From Cytobacillus purgationiresistens (GTDB taxonomy: Bacteria; Bacillota; Bacilli; Bacillales; Cytobacillaceae), in NCBI RefSeq assembly GCF_030813235.1, contig NZ_JAUSUB010000007.1, positions 1-64,000 of the forward strand: DNA of 64,000 bases, given 5' to 3'. The notes below the pieces were generated by a model. The model did not search any database and had not been told where the DNA came from. It saw nothing but the letters and a program-made list of their open reading frames with translations. Positions 36,928 to 47,077 of the stretch are shown piece after piece. Within the stretch, counting starts at the first letter, position 1, and each line of letters starts with the position of its first letter. The translations under genes and the position numbers were made by a program.

Positions 36928-38489
36928 TATTTTGCATATTCAACGGCTCTTGTTTCACGGATAACCGTTACTTTAATATGTCCAGGGTAATCCAACTCTT
37001 CTTCAATCTTTTTACGGATATCCCTTGCAAGCCGATGTGATTCAAGATCATCAATTTGTTCAGGCTTAACCATGATTCTAATCTCACGTCCAGCTTGAAT
37101 TGCAAATGACTTCTCAACACCATCGTACGATTCGGAGATTTCCTCAAGCTTTTCAAGACGACGAATATAATTTTCGAGCGTCTCTCTTCTAGCTCCAGGT
37201 CTTGCTGCAGACAACGCATCTGCTGCCGCTACGAGAACAGCAATAATCGATGTTGGTTCTGAGTCGCCATGATGTGAAGCAATACTGTTGATAACGACTG
37301 GATGCTCTTTATACTTAGTAGCAAGTTCTACACCAATCTCAACATGACTTCCCTCTACTTCATGGTCAATCGCCTTACCGATATCATGTAATAATCCTGC
37401 ACGGCGTGCTAATATTTCATCTTGACCTAATTCAGCAGCAAGCATTCCTGACAATTGCGCTACTTCCATGGAATGTTTAAGCACATTTTGTCCGTAGCTT
37501 GTACGGAATTTTAAGCGGCCAAGAATTTTAATTAGATCAGGATGCAGTCCATGGACGCCCACTTCAAAGGTTGTTTGTTCACCAATCTCTCTGATGTGTT
37601 CGTCTACTTCACGGCGAGCTTTATCCACCATTTCTTCAATTCGTGCTGGGTGAATTCGACCATCTTGAACAAGCTTGTCTAATGCTAAACGAGCTGTTTC
37701 TCGACGAATAGGGTCAAAGCCTGATAAAATAACCGCTTCTGGTGTATCATCTATGATGAGATCAATCCCAGTCAATGTCTCGAGTGTACGGATGTTTCGG
37801 CCTTCTCGACCAATAATCCGACCCTTCATTTCATCATTTGGAAGATTGACGACTGACACTGTTGTTTCAGCAACATGATCAGCTGCACATCTTTGAATGG
37901 CTAATGACAAGATTTCTCTTGCCTTTTTATCCGAATCTTCCTTCGCTCTTATCTCACTTTCTTTTACCATTATGGCAATATCGTGAGCCACTTCTTGTTC
38001 TGTTCGCTCTAAAATGATGGATTTAGCTTCCTCACGGGTTAATCCTGAGATTCGTTCCAGCTCAGCTTGCTGAGACTGTACCATTATGTCCACTTTGCTT
38101 TCCATCTCTTCAATATGCTGTTGTCTTTTGCTAAGAGTGTCATCTCTTTTCTCTAAAATAGATTCACGTTTATCTAACGTATCATCTTTTCGATCAAGAT
38201 TCTCTTCTCTTTGCAATAAACGATTTTCTTGTTTTTGCAGTTCATTCCTACGTTCACGAATTTCACGTTCCGCTTCTGTGCGAAGCTTATGATTTTCATC
38301 CTTTGCTTCAAGCAGTGCTTCCTTTTTCAAGGCTTCCGCTTCCCGCTTAGCATCTTCTAAAATCTGCTCAGCGGCGCCTCTAGCACCTGCAATTTTTGCT
38401 TCAGTAACGGATTTTCGAAATAAATAGCCAACAAAAGCACCGACGATTAGGCCAAGCAAAATGGAGATGATATCTAATAGTCCCATCAT
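36927..38489 (-). CDS. rny: Ribonuclease Y
   Basis: 520 residues, same as B. subtilis. An N-terminal membrane anchor ([18 protein letters not shown]) is followed by a long coiled coil (about 30-205), a KH domain ([17 protein letters not shown]) and an HD domain ([18 protein letters not shown], then SHHGD). RNase Y starts mRNA decay at the membrane; RicAFT (see ymcA) and YmdB modulate it. The start ATG 38489 follows gaggaggtg; the next ATG codon is equally possible. Confidence 0.98.
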   Translation of the reverse strand: MMGLLDIISILLGLIVGAFVGYLFRKSVTEAKIAGARGAAEQILEDAKREAEALKKEALLEAKDENHKLRTEAEREIRERRNELQKQENRLLQREENLDRKDDTLDKRESILEKRDDTLSKRQQHIEEMESKVDIMVQSQQAELERISGLTREEAKSIILERTEQEVAHDIAIMVKESEIRAKEDSDKKAREILSLAIQRCAADHVAETTVSVVNLPNDEMKGRIIGREGRNIRTLETLTGIDLIIDDTPEAVILSGFDPIRRETARLALDKLVQDGRIHPARIEEMVDKARREVDEHIREIGEQTTFEVGVHGLHPDLIKILGRLKFRTSYGQNVLKHSMEVAQLSGMLAAELGQDEILARRAGLLHDIGKAIDHEVEGSHVEIGVELATKYKEHPVVINSIASHHGDSEPTSIIAVLVAAADALSAARPGARRETLENYIRRLEKLEEISESYDGVEKSFAIQAGREIRIMVKPEQIDDLESHRLARDIRKKIEEELDYPGHIKVTVIRETRAVEYAK

Positions 38490-38944
38490 TTCACCTCCTC
38501 TTGCTATGAACTTGTTTTGTTACGTTTCTAAAGTGTTGGCATGCATATTGTCCAGTTCAATATACAGCACTTTGGCTTTTCAACGTTTCAATCTTTAAAT
38601 TGTAAGTACAAGACTGTACTTCCCAGGGTATTACAAATACTTTTTCAAACAACCATTTGTCAAAAAATTTCAAGATGCGCTGCCTGATTCCAAGCAACCC
38701 CTAGGTGAGAAGACAATATGTCTAACCATTAACAAATTTACTTTTCTTACATATAAAAAATGTAAAATATACAAGTTTAATTGTAAAGGTGCGAAAATTT
38801 ATTGTCAAGTAGTTGTCATATATGCCATTTTTAATATTTCCATTATTCTCATTTGCAATATCAGGGGATTCTTCCTTTTTTTCGATAAAAAATAATGAAA
38901 GTGTCTGAAATTAGATCTATGTATGTATAATGATGCAAATTTTT
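38490..38944. other. Long intergenic region between recA and rny
   Basis: About 455 bases, AT-rich, without a frame that I can support. It must hold the promoter of rny (minus strand), but I cannot pick one box with confidence. Confidence 0.4.
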
Positions 38945-38984
38945 TAAAAAAATGAAGCAAAACCACTATGGGCATTGCTTCATT
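38945..38984 (-). terminator. Terminator of recA
   Basis: aatgaagcaa / ttgcttcatt with a 14-base loop, then T run on the minus strand. Confidence 0.85.
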
Positions 38985-39010
38985 TTGATTGGACTTTTCA
39001 AGATGAAAAA

Positions 39011-40054
39011 TTAATCGACTAACTCAAATTTTTCTTGTTCGTCCTCTTCATCCTTAACTGGCTTAACCGCATCTAGACCGTGATAGTCTCGAATTTGCTG
39101 TTGAATGACCAGACGAGTATCAACATTTTCTTTAAGGAACAGCTTAGCATTTTCCCGGCCTTGTCCTAAGCGCTCTTCATTATAGGAATACCATGATCCG
39201 CTTTTTTGAACAATATCGATTTCGGAGCCTAAATCAATGATTTCCCCTTCTCTCGATATTCCTTCACCATACATAATATCTACTTCTGCCACTCTGAATG
39301 GAGGCGCAACTTTATTTTTCACTACTTTTATTTTCGTTTTATTACCGACAATCTCATTCCCTTGCTTCAATGCTTCAGCACGACGCACTTCCAACCTAAC
39401 AGTTGAATAGAACTTTAATGCGCGTCCACCAGGGGTTACTTCCGGGTTACCAAACATAACGCCTACTTTTTCACGAATTTGGTTAATAAAGATGGCGATT
39501 GTTTTAGATTTATTAATCGCTCCAGATAATTTACGGAGCGCTTGGGACATTAGTCTCGCTTGAAGTCCCACATGAGAATCTCCCATTTCACCTTCAATTT
39601 CCGCTTTAGGAACAAGAGCAGCAACTGAGTCAATGACAAGAATGTCCACTGCACCACTTCGCACTAATGCTTCAGCAATCTCTAAAGCTTGCTCACCCGT
39701 ATCAGGCTGTGACAAAAGTAATTCATTGATATCCACACCAAGGTTCTGTGCATAGACCGGATCAAGCGCATGCTCTGCATCAATAAATGCAGCTTGGCCA
39801 CCTGATGCCTGTACTTCGGCAATGGCATGAAGGGCAACAGTTGTTTTACCCGAGCTTTCAGGTCCGTAAATTTCAATAATACGGCCTCTTGGATATCCGC
39901 CTACACCCAAGGCTGCATCCAGTGCTAATGAACCGCTTGGGATTGTTGAAATCCTTTTCTCCGCTTGTTCACCGAGTTTCATTATAGAACCTTTACCAAA
40001 TTGTTTCTCTATTTGCTTTAACGCCATCTCAAGGGCAGCTTGACGATCATTCAC
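39011..40054 (-). CDS. recA: Recombinase RecA
   Basis: 347 residues. Walker [10 protein letters not shown], Walker [12 protein letters not shown]1 loop region [14 protein letters not shown] and L2 [20 protein letters not shown], followed by the acidic tail. It drives homologous recombination and SOS induction by LexA cleavage. The start is GTG 40054 behind gaggagg. A LexA-type box and a sigma-A promoter lie 70-120 bases upstream. Confidence 0.99.
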   Translation of the reverse strand: MNDRQAALEMALKQIEKQFGKGSIMKLGEQAEKRISTIPSGSLALDAALGVGGYPRGRIIEIYGPESSGKTTVALHAIAEVQASGGQAAFIDAEHALDPVYAQNLGVDINELLLSQPDTGEQALEIAEALVRSGAVDILVIDSVAALVPKAEIEGEMGDSHVGLQARLMSQALRKLSGAINKSKTIAIFINQIREKVGVMFGNPEVTPGGRALKFYSTVRLEVRRAEALKQGNEIVGNKTKIKVVKNKVAPPFRVAEVDIMYGEGISREGEIIDLGSEIDIVQKSGSWYSYNEERLGQGRENAKLFLKENVDTRLVIQQQIRDYHGLDAVKPVKDEEDEQEKFELVD

Positions 40055-40124
40055 TTATTTATCCTCCTCTAATTCTAACAAATGTATCTTCGTTTAGAAC
40101 TTGTTCATACGAAATCTTATCTTT

Positions 40125-40153
40125 ACTATAAACGTTTTTATTTCATTTGTCGA
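40125..40153 (-). promoter_or_regulatory. recA promoter
   Basis: On the minus strand TCGACA (40153-40148), a 17-base spacer and TATAGT (40130-40125), close to sigma-A consensus. Confidence 0.6.
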
Positions 40154-40162
40154 GCAAAAAGT

Positions 40163-40176
40163 CGAACATTCATTCG
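40163..40176 (-). promoter_or_regulatory. LexA (DinR) box upstream of recA
   Basis: cgaatgaatgttcg on the minus strand matches CGAAC-N4-GTTCG with one change, in the same half as in the B. subtilis recA box. It lies ten bases upstream of the -35 box. Confidence 0.65.
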
Positions 40177-40289
40177 TTTTTTTTAGAGCGTGCTGATACA
40201 CCCAATTTTCTCATTTCCCACTGCAAATTTCTCATTTTCGCAATATGAAAATAGTAGAAAATCGTAAAAATGATGGAAATCTGATTATA

Positions 40290-40324
40290 ACTAAAAAAAT
40301 CAGAACCCAGTCAGATTCTGATTT
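40290..40324 (-). terminator. Terminator of pgsA-cinA
   Basis: aaatcagaa / ttctgattt with a ten-base loop and ttttt on the minus strand. Confidence 0.85.
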
Positions 40325-40331
40325 TTCCCTT

Positions 40332-41573
40332 TTACATTTCATTCATCATTTTTAATAGAAAGTGGCAGCCATATAACACTGATCGTGTGCGAACAGCCGC
40401 TCTTCCTCCTCCTAAATTAAGCTTTTCTACTTTAGTAGGATGGCCTTTTAAAGAGAGTCCGATATATACCGTCCCTGCTGGATGTCCTTCCAGTTCATCT
40501 GGCCCAGCCACACCGGTAAAGCTGATTCCAATATCAGCATTCATGATGTCAGCTACATTCTCTGCAAGCTCTGCAGCGCATTGCGCACTGACAACCCCAT
40601 CATTCTCAATTGTTTTGTGCTTTACTTTTAAGACTTTCGCTTTTACTTCATTGGTATAGCATACCACGCCGCCCTTTAAAAGCGAGCCAGCTCCAGCAAT
40701 GGAAGTGAATTCCTTTTGAAACATACCGCCTGTTAAGCTCTCCGCAGCTGCAATCGTGAGCTTATTATCTACTAATGACTTTGAAAGCTCAGCTACAAGC
40801 GAAGTATCGTCATAGCCATAAAAATAAGTACCAACGCGAGAAAGAATCTTCTCCTCTGTTTCATTTAACATTTCCAATGCGGTTTGCGATTGGGCGTGCT
40901 TCGCTGTCAGCCTAAGGGTCACTTCACTATCGCCAGCAAGTGGCGCAATGGTCGGGTTGTCCTGAGCATCCAGAATATCCATGATTTCAGTTTCGAGCAT
41001 CGCTTCTCCAATTCCAAAGAAGCGCAGCACTCTCGACATAATCACTTCTTCATCATCTTTATTTAGCTGAAGTGCTGAATGTCCATATTTAAGAAACATT
41101 GGCTCCATTTCCTTTGGCGGTCCAGGCAACAGCATATATTTATGCTGCTCTCCTTGATAAAGCATACCTGGAGCCATACCGTGTTCATTTTGCAATATTT
41201 TAGAACCTTTCAGAACTAAAGCCTGCTTTTTATTATTTTCTGTCATCGTCCTCCTGGTTCGTGCAAAATACTCTTCAATAGATACCAGTGCATCATTATC
41301 CAGTTCAAGCTCTGTTTCTAAATGACGAGCAATCGTTTCCTTAGTCAAATCATCTTTGGTTGGACCTAATCCACCAGTGAATATTAATAAATCTGCACGT
41401 GTTTCTGCCACCTCTATCGCAGACTTCAACCGATCAGTATTATCGCCTACAACCGTATGATAATAGACATTAATACCTAAATCAGCTAATTGTCTCGAAA
41501 TAAAACGTGCATTGGAGTTCACAATTTGCCCAAGTAATAATTCGGAACCAACAGCAATAATTTCTGCATTCAT
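40332..41573 (-). CDS. cinA: Competence/damage-inducible protein CinA
   Basis: 413 residues. The N-terminal MoCF-like domain ([36 protein letters not shown]) acts on ADP-ribose-type pyrophosphates in the family. The C-terminal CinA domain ([36 protein letters not shown]) is related to NMN deamidase. ATG 41573 follows ggagag; the frame from 41594 has no site. The cinA start lies beyond the end of pgsA by a few bases, and cinA-recA order is conserved. Confidence 0.94.
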   Translation of the reverse strand: MNAEIIAVGSELLLGQIVNSNARFISRQLADLGINVYYHTVVGDNTDRLKSAIEVAETRADLLIFTGGLGPTKDDLTKETIARHLETELELDNDALVSIEEYFARTRRTMTENNKKQALVLKGSKILQNEHGMAPGMLYQGEQHKYMLLPGPPKEMEPMFLKYGHSALQLNKDDEEVIMSRVLRFFGIGEAMLETEIMDILDAQDNPTIAPLAGDSEVTLRLTAKHAQSQTALEMLNETEEKILSRVGTYFYGYDDTSLVAELSKSLVDNKLTIAAAESLTGGMFQKEFTSIAGAGSLLKGGVVCYTNEVKAKVLKVKHKTIENDGVVSAQCAAELAENVADIMNADIGISFTGVAGPDELEGHPAGTVYIGLSLKGHPTKVEKLNLGGGRAAVRTRSVLYGCHFLLKMMNEM

Positions 41574-41593
41574 ACTATACTCTCTCCAATCCA

Positions 41594-42172
41594 CTATTTA
41601 GAATTGATAAATGCATGCTTGTTTTTTATGAAATAATCCACCCCGGACCAAACCGTAAATATCAGTGCGACCCAAAGGGCAATATCAGCGAATGGAACGG
41701 AAAACATGACGAAGATTGTATTATGTAAGAGCAAAGCAGAAACCGCTATAATCTGTGTCCATGTTTTAACTTTCCCTAGCATATTAGCTGCAACAACTTC
41801 CCCTTCACCTGCTAAAATAAGACGAAGACCAGTAATGGCAAATTCTCGGCTGATGATAACGATGACAATCCAGGCAGGAGCCATCCCTAATTCAACGAGA
41901 ATGATTAGCGCAGCCGATACAAGCAGTTTATCAGCTAACGGATCTAGAAACTTACCAAGATTCGTGACTAAATCATATTTCCTGGCATAATATCCATCTA
42001 TCCAATCGGTCACTGATGCGATAATGAATATTAACGCGCCAACAAAATGAGCGATAGGCATATCGGCACCAATAAAGGTCATATATCCCCATTCAAATGG
42101 GTCATACATGATGACAAGAAATATTGGTATAAGTAGAATTCGTGAAACAGTGATTTTATTAGGCAGATTCAT
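41594..42172 (-). CDS. pgsA: CDP-diacylglycerol-glycerol-3-phosphate phosphatidyltransferase
   Basis: 192 residues with about five membrane helices. The CDP-alcohol phosphatidyltransferase motif D-G-x2-A-R-x8-G-x3-D-x3-D is complete in [20 protein letters not shown] then LDPLADK. It makes phosphatidylglycerol phosphate, the first committed step to phosphatidylglycerol and cardiolipin. ATG 42172 follows ggaggtaa. Confidence 0.97.
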   Translation of the reverse strand: MNLPNKITVSRILLIPIFLVIMYDPFEWGYMTFIGADMPIAHFVGALIFIIASVTDWIDGYYARKYDLVTNLGKFLDPLADKLLVSAALIILVELGMAPAWIVIVIISREFAITGLRLILAGEGEVVAANMLGKVKTWTQIIAVSALLLHNTIFVMFSVPFADIALWVALIFTVWSGVDYFIKNKHAFINSK

Positions 42173-42275
42173 GACTTACCTCCATTAATGTTGTAAAAGC
42201 AATTATGTACAAACATAAATCATTCATTGAATCAGATGGTGACATGTTAACTATAGCGAATAAAGTACACAAACG

Positions 42276-42304
42276 CGAAAATAGTCATCAAAAATGATGA
42301 CTAT
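42276..42304 (-). terminator. Terminator overlapping the end of ymfM
   Basis: atagtcatca / tgatgactat with a four-base loop and tttt tail; the stop codon is inside the stem. Confidence 0.75.
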
Positions 42305-43206
42305 TCATCGGTAGGCACATAGCGAATGGTAATATTTTGACTCACATGATTTGTCGGTGATACAGCATAATCTATTTTCTCATCGTTAATATAGATTTCC
42401 GTTGCACTGGAGTTTCCAATGACCAGTAATGCTTCTGATTCATTTGACAAATCGACGGTTTCGCTATCAGTGCCATCTTTTATCAGCATCCCTTGGAAGA
42501 AGGAATACCCTTTTCCATTTTTGATGCTAACCCACGTCTCACCAGTTGAAACAAGCTTTAATTCAAATGTATCCGAATTTGTTAGTTCATATACGGAATT
42601 TTTCCCTGAAGTTTCAACAGACTTAATTTCCTGCTTAGAGTCTTCAGCATTTTCATCAGGTGCATCCGTTCCATCATTTGCCTCGTCTTCTGTATTCTCA
42701 TCATTCTTCTCACCATCTGATCCATCTTTTGCATCATCATCTGGTAAATTATTTTCAACAATTGCACCTGGTGTATCTTTTTGTTCAGCAGGTACTTTTG
42801 AATTATTAGATGCACCTTTTTCTACAAAATAGTAGATAACGGCAATCACTCCAATAATAAAAACGACAATTAGGATTTTTGGTAAAATATCAAAAAACTT
42901 TGAAGCCTTGCCTGATATGTCTCTACGTGTTTGCACTCTTGAAAGCTTTTCAGGAATATCATCATTCATACTTGAAGGAATGTCACTCTTAAATTCTTCA
43001 AGCAGCTCTTCATGATTAATCCCCACCGCTTCAGCATATTGCTTAATAAATGCTCGCACATAAAATTTGCCGGGCATCATGCTGTAATTACCTTCTTCTA
43101 TTCCGACTAGATATCTTTTTTGAATCTTCGTCGCTGTCTGTAAATCGTCAAGACTCATACCTTTAGCCAAACGAGCTTCTTTTAATCGATTTCCGAGTTC
43201 TGTCAA
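42301..43206 (-). CDS. ymfM: RodZ-like membrane protein YmfM
   Basis: 301 residues. N-terminal helix-turn-helix (LGNRLKEARLAKGMSLDDLQ, then IQKRYLVGIEEGNYSMMPGK), a membrane helix at about 130-150 (ILIVVFIIGVIAVIYYFV), a very acidic Asp/Glu/Asn linker, and a C-terminal beta domain of the DUF4115 type. The architecture is that of RodZ, which links MreB filaments to the membrane. The start is TTG 43206 behind ggaagg; GTG codons at 43209 and 43215 are alternatives. MreBH encoded at 19 kb may be a partner; this is inference. Confidence 0.85.
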   Translation of the reverse strand: MTELGNRLKEARLAKGMSLDDLQTATKIQKRYLVGIEEGNYSMMPGKFYVRAFIKQYAEAVGINHEELLEEFKSDIPSSMNDDIPEKLSRVQTRRDISGKASKFFDILPKILIVVFIIGVIAVIYYFVEKGASNNSKVPAEQKDTPGAIVENNLPDDDAKDGSDGEKNDENTEDEANDGTDAPDENAEDSKQEIKSVETSGKNSVYELTNSDTFELKLVSTGETWVSIKNGKGYSFFQGMLIKDGTDSETVDLSNESEALLVIGNSSATEIYINDEKIDYAVSPTNHVSQNITIRYVPTDE

Positions 43207-43226
43207 CACTAACACCTTCCAACTAA

Positions 43227-44018
43227 CTAAAAATCAAACCCTCCAAATTCAGATTCGGAGAATATATTTCCTTTTTCTACAATATCGTATTTAATTTCTT
43301 CATCAGGATCATGACGTAATTCTATAATATAGTCAAAGTCGTTGATTGTATATTCCGTGTTCTGCACGAAAATATCAGGATGTTCTATTACTTTGATAGC
43401 GGGAAGTCTCATGATTTCCCTGACAAGTTGCCAATGACGTTCATTTGCACGTTTAGTCGAAACAATCCCATCAATAATAAATAGATTGTCATCGCTATAC
43501 TCATCTTCGATCAACTGATTCCTAATCGTTTGCTTCAATAAAGTAGATGAAACAAACAGCCATCGCTTATTTGCACATACACTGGATGCAACGATTGACT
43601 CAGTTTTCCCTACCCGAGGCATACCGCGGATACCAATTAGTTTATGTCCTTGCTGCTTAAACAATTCAGCCATGAAATCAACCAGCAGTCCAAGCTCGTT
43701 TCTTACAAACCTGAAGGTCTTTTTATCATCAGCATCTCTTTGTATGTATCTTCCATGTCTTACCGCCAATCGGTCTCTTAGCTTAGGCTCACGAAGTTTA
43801 ATTAGCTTAATGGTATCCATGGTGTTAAGGATGGATTCGAGCCGAACAATCTGCCTGTCGTCCTTGGCTAAAATCAGCATTCCCCTTCTGCCTTGATCCA
43901 CACCATTGATTGTCACAATGTTTATAGAAAGCATTCCGAGTAAAGATGAAATATCCCCTAACAAGCCGGGTCTATTCTTTTGAATCTCGTACTCAAAATA
44001 CCACTCCTTCTTCTCCAT
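43227..44018 (-). CDS. ymfK: DUF3388 family protein YmfK
   Basis: 263 residues. The N-terminal part (EYEIQKNRPGLLGDISSLLG, then SINIVTINGVD) looks like an ACT domain; the rest carries a P-loop-like GIRGMPRVGKTESIV and FIIDGIVSTKRANERHWQLV. It is strongly conserved in Bacillus but has no known function; an ATPase-type fold with an ACT sensor is my reading. ATG 44018 is preferred to the ATG one codon earlier because of the distance from aggaggg. It precedes ymfM by 20 bases in one operon. Confidence 0.9.
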   Translation of the reverse strand: MEKKEWYFEYEIQKNRPGLLGDISSLLGMLSINIVTINGVDQGRRGMLILAKDDRQIVRLESILNTMDTIKLIKLREPKLRDRLAVRHGRYIQRDADDKKTFRFVRNELGLLVDFMAELFKQQGHKLIGIRGMPRVGKTESIVASSVCANKRWLFVSSTLLKQTIRNQLIEDEYSDDNLFIIDGIVSTKRANERHWQLVREIMRLPAIKVIEHPDIFVQNTEYTINDFDYIIELRHDPDEEIKYDIVEKGNIFSESEFGGFDF

Positions 44019-44035
44019 CATACCCCTCCTAACTG

Positions 44036-44150
44036 AAAATGCAGAAGGGCCTCGCTCAGCCCCGACAAGCTTAAGGCGAGAAGGAAATGAAGGTGTTCTT
44101 TACCTTCCATTCCACCTTGACCTTTAACCTCAAGAGTCTAGATCCCAGCA
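44036..44150 (-). repeat. Intergenic repeat element, copy upstream of ymfK
   Basis: Contains cagccccgacaagctt, ggaaatgaaggtg and taccttccattcc, matching the copy at 22090-22205 and lying, as there, just upstream of a minus-strand gene. Confidence 0.6.
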
Positions 44151-44471
44151 GCGTCCCTATCAAAAAATGTAAAAATGCTTTTATAGAAAAAGAAAGTTAA
44201 AGTTAATTTTATTCTCAATGAATACAGCTTAAACGAGACATTTACTAGAAATCTCTTCATGACCTATTTTTACCTTATTTCTTCTAGGTTCTATAATATA
44301 TGATTTCTATTAAAGATGAAAGGAAAATCCCTGTTACATTAAAAAAAAGAGCGATTCCTCAATTTGCACCTTCAAGTTGTTTGAATAATGAGTAAAATGA
44401 AGTCGATTCTTGCATGAATTAGATTAAAACGGTGCAGTAATAAAGGGATAGAAAAAGGGGACAAAAAGCTA
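44151..44471. other. Intergenic, no gene seen
   Basis: About 320 AT-rich bases with stops in all frames and no clear motif. I see nothing in it that I can support. Confidence 0.5.
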
Positions 44472-44507
44472 ATAAAAGCAGCGGCCTCTATGCATGTAAA
44501 GGCCGCT
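44472..44507 (-). terminator. Terminator of ymfJ
   Basis: agcggcct / aggccgct on both sides of a 12-base loop; on the minus strand gcttttatt follows. Confidence 0.7.
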
Positions 44508-44528
44508 TGTGCTATCAAATATTTATTT

Positions 44529-44774
44529 TTATTTTTGAACAAGCTTTACCATTAAATTTGCAATGGCATGTTGTTCTTGCTCATCCGCTACTGACCATAA
44601 ATCTGCAAGGATTTTTTCTTGATCATTTTTCGGTTCCACTTGCTTTGCTAAGTAATCACCGATTTCATAAGCAATTTCATTTACAGTTGAATGATTCATT
44701 CCCTGCTCTTCACTTTGATGTAAGCGATCACCAAGGAAATCTTTCCACTGTTGCCAGTTATCAAGTACAGACAT
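44529..44774 (-). CDS. ymfJ: DUF3243 family protein YmfJ
   Basis: 81 residues. All helical: MSVLDNWQQWKDFLGDRLHQ, then EQGMNHSTVNEIAYEIGDYL and DEQEQHAIANLMVKLVQK. DUF3243 proteins are small conserved Bacillus proteins without known role. ATG 44774 lies behind taggaggt; a longer frame has no site. An intergenic repeat separates it from ymfI upstream. Confidence 0.88.
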   Translation of the reverse strand: MSVLDNWQQWKDFLGDRLHQSEEQGMNHSTVNEIAYEIGDYLAKQVEPKNDQEKILADLWSVADEQEQHAIANLMVKLVQK

Positions 44775-44795
44775 ATTTTTACCTCCTAAGTTTGA

Positions 44796-44920
44796 AATGC
44801 GGAGGTGACTTGTTTGCCCTACAAGCATAAGACAGAACCTCAGGTCTTAAACCACCTACTATTCGAGCTGGCTTTTTTAGCTTGAGGGGCTAGCCACCGC
44901 AGCTAGACGTTGGTATCGTA
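44796..44920 (-). repeat. Intergenic repeat element, copy upstream of ymfJ
   Basis: Begins aaatgcggaggtgacttgtt, includes tacaagcataagac and a gctaaaaaagccagc-type hairpin, and ends near gctagacg. More diverged than the copies at 22090 and 44036 but of the same layout. Confidence 0.5.
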
Positions 44921-44982
44921 CGATATTATTTTGCTTCTAGAAGGAGGAAAATATGCAACATTTTTAAGCATGACAACACAAT

Positions 44983-45705
44983 TTATGTATACCATCCACC
45001 GTTAACAGCAATGACTTGTCCTGTAATATAGGATGCTTTATCAGAAATAAGGAAACTTGCTGCATCGGCAATGTTCTCAGGCACGCCGATTCTTCCCATG
45101 GGAATATCATTTTCAATCTCCGCTCTTTCTTCATTTGTAAATCCGCTCATCATTACAGTATCCACTGCACCAGGTGCGATAGCATTTACGCGGATGCCGC
45201 TTAAGGCTACTTCTTTGCTTAAGGCTTTGACAAATGCATTTTGACTGCCTTTTACAGTGGAGTAAATAACCTCACAGGCAGCGCCAGTCTGCCCCCATAT
45301 AGATGATATAAAAATAATGCTGCCCTTTCCCTTGTTCAGCATTTTTGGCAAAAGCATCTTCGTTAATAATACAGGGCTCATCATATGGAGATTGAACATC
45401 ATCTCTGCCGTTTCATCCTCTAATTCAGTAAAAAGCCCATAGTGACTGGCACCGCTGCAGTGAACAATCACATCAATAGAAAAGATATTATCCGAAACCT
45501 TTTTATAGTTACCTTTCTCAGATAAATCAGCTTGGATTGGGATAAACTCCCCATTAAATAAGGAAAGCCTTTTTAACAGCCTTTCCATTTCCACCTGATT
45601 TTGATTATAATGGAGATATAGGGAGTAGCCCTGTTCTGCCAAGTTTAGAGCAATTGCTTGGCCGATTCCACCGCTCGCTCCGGTGATTAAAGCAAATTTT
45701 TTCAT
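44983..45705 (-). CDS. ymfI: SDR-family reductase YmfI (EF-P 5-aminopentanone reductase)
   Basis: 240 residues. Short-chain dehydrogenase: NAD(P)-binding TGASGGIGQAIA, VIVHCSGAS (NAG-like), catalytic Ser in IIFISSIWG and Tyr-x3-Lys in YSTVKGSQNAF. In B. subtilis YmfI reduces 5-aminopentanone on Lys32 of elongation factor P to the mature 5-aminopentanol form. It clusters with ymfH and ymfF, the two M16-like proteins of the same modification path. ATG 45705 has a weak site. Confidence 0.93.
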   Translation of the reverse strand: MKKFALITGASGGIGQAIALNLAEQGYSLYLHYNQNQVEMERLLKRLSLFNGEFIPIQADLSEKGNYKKVSDNIFSIDVIVHCSGASHYGLFTELEDETAEMMFNLHMMSPVLLTKMLLPKMLNKGKGSIIFISSIWGQTGAACEVIYSTVKGSQNAFVKALSKEVALSGIRVNAIAPGAVDTVMMSGFTNEERAEIENDIPMGRIGVPENIADAASFLISDKASYITGQVIAVNGGWYT

Positions 45706-45749
45706 TAATATTACCCCATTTATTTACAAATATCATCATAATATCAAAT

Positions 45750-45777
45750 CAATAATAATGCCCCTAACATAGGGGCA
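45750..45777 (-). terminator. Terminator of ymfF-ymfH
   Basis: tgccccta / taggggca with an aca loop, then ttattatt on the minus strand. Confidence 0.75.
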
Positions 45778-45790
45778 CTAGCACTTTTCT

Positions 45791-47077
45791 TTATTTAGGA
45801 ACAACCTGACAGACAGAAAAGCGATCTTCTGCAATTAACTCATTTGCTGCCTGTTCTATATCTGCTAATTGGAGATTTTCAAGAGTTGGAACAATATCAA
45901 ATAAATTCATACCGTTAAATGAATAACGAGTGAATTGATTTGCAATATATTCTGGCGAATTAACTGCTCTCATAAATGACCCAATTTTCTTCTTCTTCGC
46001 TCTTTCAAGGCTATCTGCGGCAATCGAACCATTCTCCCTGCCTTTTAAAAGCATGGTCCTTAATTCATCTGCCAATCTGTCAGGGTCAATAGTGTCCCCT
46101 CCAATCATTGCGAAACCGAAGCCCTGTTCCTGCGAATAATCATAAGAGAATGTATCATCAATTAATCCTTCTCCATAAAGGAAGCTGTAGTTTTCCGAAC
46201 TTTTTCCAAAAAGAATATCAAGCATAATGTTTAGACTCAATTCCTTTTTAAGCATTTCTTCCCCTGATTGAGTCGCATTCCCGGTTTTAATGCCGACAAG
46301 ACATTTTGGTGTTTGAACATTCATCTTCAATTGCCGATGAGACTGAGCCACTTCTGAAGGTTCATCTTCAAACTTCCGCTTGACCTCAGGCTGTTCATTA
46401 TATGTCTTTTTATTCTGATTATCTCTTACTTGGTTCATAATTGCTTCAGTATCCACTGGTCCAACAATAAATAAGAGCATATTGCTTGGATGGTAAAAAG
46501 TGTGATAGCATTCATAAAGCATATCCTTGGTAATATGCGATATCGATTCAATCGTGCCGGCAATATCAATTTTAACCGGATGGTTTTTATACATATTTTC
46601 AATTAGTCCATAATAAAGGCGCCAATCAGGATTATCATCATACATCGTAATTTCTTGACCGATAATTCCTTTTTCTTTATCGACCGTTTCCTTGGTAAAG
46701 TAAGGATCCTGCACAAAATCAATCAAGGTTTCAAGGTTTTTCTCAACCTCAGAAGTACTGGAAAATAAATAGGCTGTACGTGTGAAAGATGTAAAAGCAT
46801 TCGCTGAAGCACCTTGACGGCTAAATTGTTGAAAGACATCCCCATCTTCTTTCTCAAACATCTTATGCTCTAGGAAATGGGCGATTCCATCTGGGACCTT
46901 TACATATTCATCCTTATCAAGAGGCAGAAAATGATTATCGATTGATCCATATTTAGTTGTAAAAGTAGCAAATGTTTTATTAAACCCTTTTTTCGGTAAA
47001 ATATATACATCTAAACCATTATCCATTTTTTCATGATATAACTCTTCTTGAAGCTGATCAAAGATGAGTTTCTCCAT
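45791..47077 (-). CDS. ymfH: M16 peptidase-like protein YmfH
   Basis: 428 residues, equal to the B. subtilis protein. Keeps the inverted zinc motif in GIAHFLEHKMFE (HxxEH) and a downstream Glu in DKEKGIIGQEI, so it looks catalytically competent. The two M16 half-domains cover about 1-220 and 230-428. It is annotated in the family as EF-P 5-aminopentanol modification-associated. ATG 47077 overlaps the stop of ymfF (TAATG), behind ggaggaggg. Both proteins probably form a heterodimer. Confidence 0.93.
   Translation of the reverse strand: MEKLIFDQLQEELYHEKMDNGLDVYILPKKGFNKTFATFTTKYGSIDNHFLPLDKDEYVKVPDGIAHFLEHKMFEKEDGDVFQQFSRQGASANAFTSFTRTAYLFSSTSEVEKNLETLIDFVQDPYFTKETVDKEKGIIGQEITMYDDNPDWRLYYGLIENMYKNHPVKIDIAGTIESISHITKDMLYECYHTFYHPSNMLLFIVGPVDTEAIMNQVRDNQNKKTYNEQPEVKRKFEDEPSEVAQSHRQLKMNVQTPKCLVGIKTGNATQSGEEMLKKELSLNIMLDILFGKSSENYSFLYGEGLIDDTFSYDYSQEQGFGFAMIGGDTIDPDRLADELRTMLLKGRENGSIAADSLERAKKKKIGSFMRAVNSPEYIANQFTRYSFNGMNLFDIVPTLENLQLADIEQAANELIAEDRFSVCQVVPK

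Noticed and set aside
40091-40111. gaacttgttc as a LexA box
   Set aside because: Only two bases separate the half sites instead of four; the site at 40163-40176 fits better.
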